This document shows positions 1 through 6,671 of a stretch of DNA of 26,439 nucleotides, piece by piece (the stretch's first letter is position 1; every line of letters starts with the position of its first letter). Source of the stretch: CALZJC01 sp041574955 (GTDB lineage: Bacteria; Acidobacteriota; Thermoanaerobaculia; Multivoradales; JAHEKO01); the NCBI GenBank assembly GCA_041574955.1, contig JBFGNS010000046.1:1-26439 (forward strand), given 5' to 3'. A program made the translations under genes and the position numbers. The notes beneath the pieces are model-generated. The model saw nothing but the letters and a program-made list of their open reading frames with translations, was not told where the DNA came from and did not search any database.

Positions 1-78
1 GAAGTAGGTCACCGCCTCCGATCCGATGAGGCCGCTGCTGCCGGTGACGAGCGCGCGGCGGCTGGCGGCGGCATGCAT
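1..78 (-). CDS. NAD-dependent sugar epimerase/dehydratase, N-terminal fragment
   Basis: Only the first 26 codons are inside the window; the gene continues past the left edge. The translation begins MHAAASRRALVTGSSGLIGS, whose TGxxGxxG pattern is the dinucleotide-binding loop of extended short-chain dehydrogenases acting on nucleotide sugars. The 'SSGLIGSEAV' style resembles CDP-paratose 2-epimerase-like members, but too little is visible to name a substrate. The ATG at 78-76 is chosen because a GAGG sequence overlapping the upstream DegT stop codon lies six bases before it. The gap to that stop is only 8 bases, so the gene is probably the next cistron of the same operon. Its role is inferred to be a late step in making a nucleotide sugar for the polysaccharide. 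Confidence 0.75.
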   Translation of the reverse strand, partial: MHAAASRRALVTGSSGLIGSEAVTYF

Positions 79-86
79 GGGCGGCC

Positions 87-1217
87 TCAGCCGGCGAGGA
101 AGTCGGCGACGGCTGCTGCCACCCGGTGCTGCGCCTCGCTCCCCAGCTCGGGGTAGACCGGCAGCGCCAGCACTTCGCGTGCCGCCCGCTCGGCGACCGG
201 GAAGTCGCCCTCGCCGTATCCCAGGCCGGCGAAGCAGGCCTGCAGGTGCAGCGGCACCGGGTAGTACACGGCGCAGCCGATGCCGCGCTCGGCGAGGTGA
301 GCGCGCAGGGCGTCGCGCTGCTCGCAGCGCACCACGTACTGGTGGTAGATGTGCCGCCCGTGACCGGCCTCGCTCGGCAGCACGAGTCGGTTCTCGCCGG
401 TCAGACCGGCGGCGGTGAACAGCTCGCGGTAGCGCGCGGCGTTCTGCCGCCGGGCTTCGTGCCAGCTCTCGAGATGGCGCAGCTTGACCCGCAGCACCGC
501 CGCCTGCAGGGCGTCGAGGCGGAAGTTGCCGCCCACCTCGATCGAGTCGTAGGTTGCGCCGAAGCCGTGCACCCGCAGCCGGCGGAGCCGGTCGGCGAGC
601 TGCTGGTCGTCGGTCGTGACCAGACCGCCGTCGCCCCAGGCGCCGAGGTTCTTGGTGGGGAAGAAGCTGAAGCAGCCGAGGAGCCCGAGCGAACCGGCCG
701 GCCGTCCTCGGTAGTCGGCGCCGATCGCCTGGGCGGCGTCCTCGACCACCGGCACTCCGGCGTCGCCGGCGATCTTTAGGATCGGCGCCATGTCGGCCGC
801 CTGGCCGAACAGGTGGACCGGCAGGATCGCCCGGGTGCGCTCGCCGAGGGCGGCGGCGAGCGCCGCGGGGTCGAGGTTGAAGCTGTCGGGCTGGATGTCG
901 ACAAAGACCGGCCGCGCCCCCAGCCGGGAGACCACCCCCGCGGTGGCGAAGAAGCTGAACGGCGGCACCACCACCTCGTCGCCGGGCCCGATGCCGAGCG
1001 CCATGAGCGCCACCTGGAGGGCGTCGGTCCCCGACGAGACGCCGATCGCGAAACGCGAGCCGCAGTAGTCGGCCAGCTCGGCCTCGAGCGCCTCGACCTC
1101 GGGCCCGAGGATGAACTGCTGCGACTCGGCCACCCGCCGGACCGCCGCCTCCACTTCGTCGCGGATGGTGGCGTGCTGCGCCTTGAGGTCGATCAGCGGA
1201 ACGCCGCGGGCGCTCAA
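87..1217 (-). CDS. DegT/DnrJ/EryC1/StrS family PLP-dependent sugar aminotransferase
   Basis: The 376-residue product has the usual length of the family that transfers an amino group from glutamate or glutamine to a keto-sugar nucleotide. The N-terminus reads VPLIDLKAQ, typical of the family. Visible PLP-site features are the SSGTDAL loop near residue 61, VVEDAAQ with the pyridine-nitrogen Asp at about 160, and SFFPTKNLGAWGDGG with the Schiff-base lysine at about 189. The start is taken as TTG at 1217-1215. It lies in a TTGA overlap with the stop of the HAD gene, and no ATG or GTG in frame fits the family N-terminus; the long upstream extension of the frame lies inside the HAD gene and is not coding. 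Translational coupling to the HAD gene is likely. The exact sugar substrate cannot be read from sequence. Confidence 0.92.
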   Translation of the reverse strand: MSARGVPLIDLKAQHATIRDEVEAAVRRVAESQQFILGPEVEALEAELADYCGSRFAIGVSSGTDALQVALMALGIGPGDEVVVPPFSFFATAGVVSRLGARPVFVDIQPDSFNLDPAALAAALGERTRAILPVHLFGQAADMAPILKIAGDAGVPVVEDAAQAIGADYRGRPAGSLGLLGCFSFFPTKNLGAWGDGGLVTTDDQQLADRLRRLRVHGFGATYDSIEVGGNFRLDALQAAVLRVKLRHLESWHEARRQNAARYRELFTAAGLTGENRLVLPSEAGHGRHIYHQYVVRCEQRDALRAHLAERGIGCAVYYPVPLHLQACFAGLGYGEGDFPVAERAAREVLALPVYPELGSEAQHRVAAAVADFLAG

Positions 1218-1909
1218 GACCGCACCCCCTCGGGCGGCGCGGCACCGGCCGGCACCGCGGCCAGCCAGCCCGCGAGCCGCACCCGCAGCTCGACCAGGTC
1301 GCGCACCCGCTCCACCTCGCGGTTGCGGAACAGCGCCACCTGCTCGGGCGTGTCGCGCAGCACGAAGCGGGTGCCGGCCCGCTCGGCGGCCTCGAAGTCG
1401 GACAGCCCGTCGCCGACCATCAGCACGGCATCCGGCGGGCAGCCGCAGCGGCGGGCGACGCCGGCGAGGACGTCGGCCTTGTCGCCCGGCGAGCCGTGGA
1501 GCTCGTCGAAGAAGCGGTCGAGGCCGCGACGCCGCGCGATCAGCTCGAGCTCGGCCTGTGGCGTGGCCGAGGCGACGAACGCCGGCAGCCTGCCTTCGAG
1601 CCAGCCGAGGAGCTCGGCGGCCCCCGGCACCAGCGGGCACGCTAGGGTCTTTTCAAGCACCAGCTCGGAGTAGCGCCGGCCGAGCTCGGCCGAGCGCTCG
1701 GCGGTCAGCCGCCCGCCGACAAGCTCGCGCTCGATCCAGGCGAACTTCTCGAAGCGCGACACGCCGAGGTGGCGGCGGTGGTGCTCGAGGATCGCCGGCG
1801 CCAGCTCGGGCCGGTCGGCGTACAGGTCGAGGAACGCCTGTTGCTTGATGGTGCCCGACTCGAGGATGACGCCGTCGAAGTCGAAGACCACCGCGGAGAG
1901 CGCGCTCAT
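1214..1909 (-). CDS. HAD-superfamily phosphatase (beta-phosphoglucomutase/Gph-like)
   Basis: This 231-residue protein shows the HAD catalytic signatures. Motif I is FDFDGVI with nucleophile Asp10 and acid/base Asp12, motif II is the ASATP region, and motif IV is GDGLSDFEAA. A helical cap lies between motifs I and II, as in subfamily I enzymes of the Gph/YfbT type. It probably dephosphorylates a sugar phosphate or sugar-acid phosphate before activation by the adjacent cytidylyltransferase, by analogy with KdsC acting before KdsB; the fold subtype differs from KdsC, which lacks such a cap. It starts at ATG 1909-1907 within an ATGA overlap with the cytidylyltransferase stop and overlaps the aminotransferase start at its own end. 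The substrate is unknown. Confidence 0.9.
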   Translation of the reverse strand: MSALSAVVFDFDGVILESGTIKQQAFLDLYADRPELAPAILEHHRRHLGVSRFEKFAWIERELVGGRLTAERSAELGRRYSELVLEKTLACPLVPGAAELLGWLEGRLPAFVASATPQAELELIARRRGLDRFFDELHGSPGDKADVLAGVARRCGCPPDAVLMVGDGLSDFEAAERAGTRFVLRDTPEQVALFRNREVERVRDLVELRVRLAGWLAAVPAGAAPPEGVRS

Positions 1910-2625
1910 AGCTGCCGGATCTCCGGCAGCCGCGCCAGCCAGCACTCGGCGATCGCGACGTCGAAGCCGGTGTGGACGTCGCGCCCGGTGACCCAGGTGC
2001 GCACCACCGGCTGGCAGCGGCGGCCCATCCACCACCACGGATTGGGTCCGTGGCGGTGGTGCACGCACTCTTTGCGGAAGGCCCACACGCCCTGGTCGTA
2101 GTAGTAGGCCCTGGGGTACGACTGACGCTCGGTCGAAACCTCCCGGTCGGGGTCGCCGTACGGCCTGAGCAGCCCGTCGTGGATCTCGAGGGCGCGCAGC
2201 GGATGGTCGTCGGCCGCCTCCCACACCGTCATCACCGAATCGAGGTCCGGCCGCTCGTCGAGCAGCCCGAGGCAGTGGTCGATCAGCTCGCCGTCGATCA
2301 TCACGGTGTTGCCCAGCAGCAGCACCACGTTGGCGAGCTCGGGCGAGCGCTCGTCGAGCCATTCGACGGCGTGGCGGATGACGTCGCCGTGGTTCACCTG
2401 GTCGCCGGCCAGCTCGGGCGGCCGCTCGATCAGCTCGCAGCCCATCTGTCGCGTCACCTCGGCTATCGCCGCGCCGTCGGTCGACACCAACACCCGGTCG
2501 ACCCGCTCGGCGTCGAGCGCCGCCTGCAGCGGGTAGGCCACCAGCGGACGGCCGCCGACTGGTAGCACGTTCTTGTCCGGGATCGACTTGCTGCCGGCCC
2601 GCGCGGTGACGATGGCGGCGTTCAG
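1906..2625 (-). CDS. CMP-sugar synthetase-type cytidylyltransferase (NeuA/KdsB-like superfamily)
   Basis: The protein belongs to the family that couples CMP to 2-keto sugar acids such as neuraminate, legionaminate or KDO. The N-terminal nucleotide-binding motif reads ARAGSKSIPDKN (about residues 8-19), followed by PVGGRPLVAYPLQAAL and VSTDGAAIAEV. To include this essential motif the gene must start upstream of the first in-frame GTG at 2568. The only fitting start is CTG at 2625-2623, in a CTGA overlap with the epimerase stop, giving 239 residues. If CTG is not used, translation from 2568 would lack the P-loop-like motif and should be inactive. The later 'LLGNTVMIDGELID' segment replaces the more common QPTSPLR sequence, so the substrate may be unusual. 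Confidence 0.85.
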   Translation of the reverse strand: MNAAIVTARAGSKSIPDKNVLPVGGRPLVAYPLQAALDAERVDRVLVSTDGAAIAEVTRQMGCELIERPPELAGDQVNHGDVIRHAVEWLDERSPELANVVLLLGNTVMIDGELIDHCLGLLDERPDLDSVMTVWEAADDHPLRALEIHDGLLRPYGDPDREVSTERQSYPRAYYYDQGVWAFRKECVHHRHGPNPWWWMGRRCQPVVRTWVTGRDVHTGFDVAIAECWLARLPEIRQL

Positions 2626-3497
2626 CGCTCCATCTCCTCCAGCATCTGCAGGATGCCCTGACCCATGTCGACGTAACAGTTGGAGGTCAGCTTGCGGCCG
2701 ACGCGCGGATTGAAGGCGTACGGCGTGACCCGGTAGTGGCTGTCGGCCGCCGGGTCGGCGGGCTCCTGATAGCTGATCTCGAGCTGCCGGCCCAGGATCT
2801 CCGAGAACATGGTGAACAGGTCGCGCAACCGCATCGGGTGATGGCCGGTGACCACCAGCCGCTGGTTGGCGTGCTCGGCGCCGAGCGCGTCGACGCTCAG
2901 CCGCGCCGCATCCTCGACGTGGACGTACTCGCGCGAGTCGTCGGGCCGCCCGACGTGGCGGATGCGGCCGTCGGTCGCCGCCTGCCGGAGCAGCCGGTAG
3001 ACGCCGTTCGACTCGCTGGCGCGCGGCCCGTACAGGCTGCCGTAACGCAGGATGGTGTACTCGAGCCCGAACTGCCGCCCGTACTCCTCGACGAACGCCT
3101 CGCCAGCCTGCTTGCTGCAGCGGTAGAAGCCGCCGGCGCGGCTGTAGACGTAGACCGTGCTGGCGAACAGGAAGCGGCCGGCGCCGGCCCGCCGCGCGGC
3201 TTCGAGCGTCGCGACGGTGCCCAGCACGTTCAGCCGTGCCGCCTCCACCGGATCGCCACTGGCCTGCTCCAGATCGGACAGAGCGGCGAGGTGGAACACC
3301 GCGTCGCAGCCGTCGGCGGCCGCCGCCAGGGCGTCGCCGTCCAGCAGGTCGCCGGCCACCATGGTCTGCCCGGCCGCCAGGTAGGGCGACGGTTGGCGGT
3401 CGTACACCGTCACTTCGAAGCCGCGCTCGGCGAGCACGTCGGCGATGTGGCTGCCCAGGAAGCCGGAGCCGCCGGTGACCAGCGCCCGGCCGCTCAC
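2622..3497 (-). CDS. NAD-dependent epimerase/dehydratase (extended SDR)
   Basis: The 291-residue product has a Rossmann fold starting LVTGGSGFLGSH (GxxGxxG at residues 9-15), an acidic residue after the second strand (VYDRQ), GDLLD, and FHLAALSD. The active site is Ser/Thr113-114 with Tyr125 and Lys129 (YRCSK), followed by LRYGSLYGPRA, the usual substrate-side strand of sugar-nucleotide epimerases. The start is GTG at 3497-3495 in a GTGA overlap with the preceding dehydrogenase stop. It most likely epimerises, dehydrates or reduces a nucleotide-bound sugar. It is one of two SDR enzymes in this operon, the other being cut at the left edge. The reaction cannot be fixed from motifs alone. Confidence 0.9.
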   Translation of the reverse strand: MSGRALVTGGSGFLGSHIADVLAERGFEVTVYDRQPSPYLAAGQTMVAGDLLDGDALAAAADGCDAVFHLAALSDLEQASGDPVEAARLNVLGTVATLEAARRAGAGRFLFASTVYVYSRAGGFYRCSKQAGEAFVEEYGRQFGLEYTILRYGSLYGPRASESNGVYRLLRQAATDGRIRHVGRPDDSREYVHVEDAARLSVDALGAEHANQRLVVTGHHPMRLRDLFTMFSEILGRQLEISYQEPADPAADSHYRVTPYAFNPRVGRKLTSNCYVDMGQGILQMLEEMER

Positions 3498-4429
3498 GGC
3501 TGGGCTCCGCCGGTCAGCACCGCGATCATGTTCTCCACCGCTTCCATCTCCATCCGAACACGAGTCTCGGCAGCGTACGAGCCGATGTGGGGGGTCAGCA
3601 CGGTCGCCGGCAGCTCGGCGAGCGGGCCGCCGTACGGCTCTTCCTCGAAGACGTCGAGAAAGGCGCCGCCCAGCTTACCGGCGGCCAGCAGGTGGTACAA
3701 GGCGGCCTCGTCCACCAGGCCGCCGCGCGCGGTGTTGACCAGCAGTGCGCTGGGCTTGAGCAGCGCCAGCCGTTCGCCGTCGAGCAGACGGCCGCTGCCG
3801 GGCGCCGGCGCGGCGTGGAGCGAGACCACGTCGGCAGCCGCCAGCAGCTCGCTCAGCCCCGCGTAGCGCACGCCGTGGCGCTCGGCGAAGGCGGCGTCCG
3901 GTCTGGGGTCGCTGGCCAGCAGCGTGACGCCGAACGGCGCCAGCAGCTCCACCAGCCGCTTGCCGACCCGCCCCAGCCCCACCAGCCCCACCACCTTGCC
4001 GGCCAGCAGCCGCCCCGTCGGCTTGTGCCAGCGGCCTGCGCGCAGCTCGCGGTCGGCCGCCGAGATCCGGCGCAGCAGGTCGAGCATGCCGGCCAGCGCC
4101 AGCTCGGCCACCGCCGCCGCCGGCGCCTCGGGGGTGTTGCGAACCGCGATCCCCAGCTCGGCGGCGGCCGCCAGGTCGACGTTGTCGAGCCCGCTGCCGC
4201 AGCGCGAGACGACCTTGAGCGCCGGCACGGCGGTGAGCAGCTCGCGGTCCAGCGTCTCGGTGCCGGCGATCAGCCCCTCCGCGTCGCCCACCAGCTCGAG
4301 CAGCTCGTCGCGCTCGAGGCGGCGGCCGTGCGGGTTGAGCCGCGGCTCGAAGCCGGCGCGCCGCAACCGTTCGAGCGGTGCGCCGTCGGTGCGGCCAAAG
4401 CTGGAAGTCGAGATTGCCGCGACGGGCAT
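3494..4429 (-). CDS. D-isomer-specific 2-hydroxyacid dehydrogenase (SerA-like)
   Basis: The 311-residue enzyme carries the NAD site GLGRVG at 151-156 followed by an acidic residue (SDPRPD). Its catalytic triad is Arg235 (NTARGG), Glu264 (DVFEEEP) and His281 (TPHIGS). There is no C-terminal ACT domain, unlike full regulatory phosphoglycerate dehydrogenases. The start is ATG 4429-4427, one base after the stop of the UDP-sugar dehydrogenase; an in-frame extension upstream would overlap that gene and has no family similarity. Its place between sugar-nucleotide enzymes argues against housekeeping serine synthesis. It more likely oxidises or reduces a 2-hydroxy/2-keto sugar acid that is later activated with CMP. 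That role is inference. Confidence 0.9.
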   Translation of the reverse strand: MPVAAISTSSFGRTDGAPLERLRRAGFEPRLNPHGRRLERDELLELVGDAEGLIAGTETLDRELLTAVPALKVVSRCGSGLDNVDLAAAAELGIAVRNTPEAPAAAVAELALAGMLDLLRRISAADRELRAGRWHKPTGRLLAGKVVGLVGLGRVGKRLVELLAPFGVTLLASDPRPDAAFAERHGVRYAGLSELLAAADVVSLHAAPAPGSGRLLDGERLALLKPSALLVNTARGGLVDEAALYHLLAAGKLGGAFLDVFEEEPYGGPLAELPATVLTPHIGSYAAETRVRMEMEAVENMIAVLTGGAQP

Positions 4430-4430
4430 G

Positions 4431-5762
4431 CTAGGCGCGCACGATCTTGGGGTCGGCGCCGCGGAAGACACCGCGCGTGTCGACGATCAGCGGCGCGTGC
4501 TGGAGCACTAGCCCGTAGTCCACCGCCCGGTGATCGGTGATCAGCACCACGGCGTCCTGCGCCGCCAGCAACTCGCCGGTGAGCGGCTGCGAGTCGAGCT
4601 CCGGCAGGTCGGCCCAGGTGCGCATGGCGGGCGCTCGCGGGATGTGCGGATCGTGGTAGGAGAGCTCGGCGCCGCGCTCGTTGAGCATCGACAGCACCTC
4701 GAACGCCGGGCTCTCGCGCGGATCGGCGACGTCGGGCTTGTACGCCAGGCCGAGGATCAGCACGCGGCTGCCGGCCAGCGATCGGCCGCGCGCGGTGAGC
4801 GCCGCCTCCAGCTTGTCGACCACGTAGCGGGCCATCTTGAGGTTGATCTCTCCGGCCAGCTCGATGAAGCGCGGCGCGGGCCCCGACTGGCTGGCCTTCC
4901 AGGACAGGTAGAACGGGTCGATCGGGATGCAGTGGCCGCCCCAGCCGGGGCCTGGGTTGAAGCGCATGAAGCCGAACGGCTTGGTGGCGGCGGCGTCGAG
5001 CACCTCCCAGATGTCCACCCCCATGCGGTCGTAGATCAGCTTGAGCTCGTTGACCAGCGCGATGTTGACGGCGCGGAAGATGTTCTCGGTGAGCTTGGTG
5101 GCCTCGGCCGCCTCGGCGCTCGACACCCGCACGGTGGCGACCACGGCCTGGTCGTAGAGAGTCTGGGCGAGGTTGCCCGACAGCGGGTCGACGCCGCCAA
5201 CCACCTTCGGGATGGTGGCGGTGCCGAACTCCCGGTTGCCGGGGTCCTCACGCTCCGGGGAGTAGGCGAGGAAGAACTGTTCGCCGCACACCAAGCCCGA
5301 CGCCTCGAGCCGGGGCTGCAGCTCGTCGCGGGTGGTGCCGGGGTAGGTGGTGGACTCGAGCACCACCAGCTGCCCGGGCCGCAGCGCCGCCGCGATGGCG
5401 TCGGCCGTGCCGAGCACCGCCGACAGGTCCGGCGTGCGGTCCTCGGCGAGCGGCGTCGGCACGCAGATGATCAGGGCATCGGGCTCGCCCAGGCGGGCCG
5501 CGTCGCTGGTGGCCTCGAACCGTCCGCTGGCGAGCGCCTGGCGCAGATCGCTGCCGTCCAGGTGGTCGATGTAGATGTCGCCGTCGGCCAGCCGGGCGAC
5601 CTTGTGCTCGTCGATGTCGTAGCCGAGCACCCGGAAGCCGGCGCGGACGAAGGTCTGGGCCAGCGGCAGGCCGACGTAGCCCAGGCCCAGGATGCCGAGC
5701 CTCACCTCGCGCCGCTCGAAGGCGGTCCGAAGCTCGCTCGCCAGGGAGTCCTTGCTCTGCAC
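4431..5762 (-). CDS. wbpA: UDP-N-acetyl-D-glucosamine 6-dehydrogenase (WbpA/TviB-like nucleotide-sugar dehydrogenase)
   Basis: This 443-residue enzyme oxidises the C6 hydroxyl of a UDP-sugar to a carboxylate in two NAD-dependent steps. Visible features are the Rossmann motif GLGYVG at 26-31, VPTP at about 101, ESTTYPGTT, AYSPERxDPG, the central TKLTENIFRAVNIA helix, and catalytic Cys278 in GPGWGGHCIPIDPFY. The C-terminal domain has GLAYKPDVADPRESP. The 'GPGxGGHCIPIDPFYLxWKA' form is the one seen in UDP-GlcNAc dehydrogenases rather than UDP-Glc dehydrogenases. The start is put at GTG 5762-5760, giving the short N-terminal helix usual in the family; a GTG at 5705 is an alternative. No clear ribosome site is seen for either. 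It makes an acidic precursor for the exported polysaccharide. Confidence 0.9.
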   Translation of the reverse strand: MQSKDSLASELRTAFERREVRLGILGLGYVGLPLAQTFVRAGFRVLGYDIDEHKVARLADGDIYIDHLDGSDLRQALASGRFEATSDAARLGEPDALIICVPTPLAEDRTPDLSAVLGTADAIAAALRPGQLVVLESTTYPGTTRDELQPRLEASGLVCGEQFFLAYSPEREDPGNREFGTATIPKVVGGVDPLSGNLAQTLYDQAVVATVRVSSAEAAEATKLTENIFRAVNIALVNELKLIYDRMGVDIWEVLDAAATKPFGFMRFNPGPGWGGHCIPIDPFYLSWKASQSGPAPRFIELAGEINLKMARYVVDKLEAALTARGRSLAGSRVLILGLAYKPDVADPRESPAFEVLSMLNERGAELSYHDPHIPRAPAMRTWADLPELDSQPLTGELLAAQDAVVLITDHRAVDYGLVLQHAPLIVDTRGVFRGADPKIVRA

Positions 5763-5848
5763 GTGAAACGGCGGCCGGTAGCTCCGGCCGCCAGCGGTTC
5801 CTGCGTGCCAGCCGGGGCGGCCGGCGTCGGGTGAATCGTCGGAGCAGG

Positions 5849-6580
5849 CTACGGCTGCTGGGGCGTGACCTCTTCGGGCTGCTGACCGGCGATCAGCACG
5901 CCGCCCGCCGCCAGCGGCCAGAGACCGGCCACCACGCAGGCGCGGCAGCACTCGTCGGGGTGCAGCACACGCTGCCAGCTGATGCGCGTCACCACGCCGT
6001 CGCACAGCCAGTGGAACAGGCAGCGGTTGGCCTGCACCTCGGTGGTCTCGCCGACGGTCAGGTTGGTGGCCCAGCCCAGCTCGCGGCGGGTGAGCGGCGC
6101 CTCGCACTGGTCGCGCTCCAACACCTGGACCAGCTGCGTGTTGCTTCGGCCCAGGAGCTTTTCAGTGGCGTCGTACACCGCCACGTAGTACTCGGCGGCC
6201 TCCTCTTCCTGCTCCTCCAGCCAGTTCTCGAGCCAGTCGCGGTCGCGGCCCTTCATCCAGTGGCGGTCCTTGAGCACCTCCCACCAGTCGTCGGTCAGCA
6301 GGTGCTGCTTGCGGTCCTCCGGCTTGGGGAAGACCGACCAGTAGGCGCCACCGCCCCTGGCCCACATCTCGTTGTAGTAGAAGGCGCCGACCGGGTTCAA
6401 CCGGCGGAAGTACAGCCGCACGCTGGCGGCGGCGACGTCGGGCTCGACCTTCGCCTTGAGACTGGCGTTGAGCTCGTTGGGCAGACACTTCAGCTCGCCC
6501 ACGGTGACGGTGGGCTGCGAGGCCAGGGCCGGAACCGCAACGGCCAACGCCACAAACGGGATCATTCTCTTGAAGACCAT
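5849..6580 (-). CDS. Secreted Cys/Trp-rich protein of unknown function
   Basis: I do not recognise a named family. The 243-residue product begins with a signal peptide (MVFKRM, a hydrophobic run, then a PALAS-type cleavage site). A middle region with beta-strand character follows (VRLYFRRL, YYNEMW, GAYWSVFPKP, EYYVAVYD). This pattern resembles small extracellular immunoglobulin-like domains, which is a guess. A highly charged Trp-rich loop lies around residues 85-125. The C-terminal part has five cysteines, including a CCRAC cluster, and ends with a hydrophobic stretch that could be a membrane anchor. ATG 6580-6578 is chosen because GGGAGGG lies about nine bases upstream; the longer upstream reading would remove the signal peptide from the N-terminus. 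It sits between the export genes and the sugar-nucleotide genes with its own probable promoter. Confidence 0.7.
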   Translation of the reverse strand: MVFKRMIPFVALAVAVPALASQPTVTVGELKCLPNELNASLKAKVEPDVAAASVRLYFRRLNPVGAFYYNEMWARGGGAYWSVFPKPEDRKQHLLTDDWWEVLKDRHWMKGRDRDWLENWLEEQEEEAAEYYVAVYDATEKLLGRSNTQLVQVLERDQCEAPLTRRELGWATNLTVGETTEVQANRCLFHWLCDGVVTRISWQRVLHPDECCRACVVAGLWPLAAGGVLIAGQQPEEVTPQQP

Positions 6581-6616
6581 AGCCCGTACCCTCCCTTGGC
6601 TGGAGCGTTGATCCAC

Positions 6617-6646
6617 AGCTTACGCTCCCGGGCGGCCGCCCGTCAA
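6617..6646 (-). promoter_or_regulatory. Sigma-70-like promoter with nested palindromes
   Basis: Reading the minus strand, TTGACG (6646-6641) and TAAGCT (6622-6617) are spaced by 18 bases, and the start codon of the secreted Cys/Trp-rich protein follows about 37 bases after the -10 box. The spacer contains the perfect 12-base palindrome GGGCGGCCGCCC (6630-6641). A second inverted repeat, GGAGCGT/ACGCTCC (6602-6608 and 6622-6628), overlaps the -10 box. Both could be operators or could form hairpins. The boxes are near consensus, but the promoter is unproven. Confidence 0.5.
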
Positions 6647-6671
6647 ATCAGCGCCGGCCGGCGGCGGACGG

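Noticed and set aside
1218..2362. Upstream extensions of the DegT and HAD frames
   Set aside because: They overlap confirmed genes in other frames and do not resemble the family N-termini.
4530..5834. 434-codon plus-strand frame opposite the UDP-GlcNAc dehydrogenase
   Set aside because: It mirrors a gene with complete catalytic motifs and has no family features.
6650..6671. GC palindrome CGCCGGCCGGCG as a terminator after the TPR-like gene
   Set aside because: No clear T-run follows on the minus strand, and such palindromes arise easily at this base composition.
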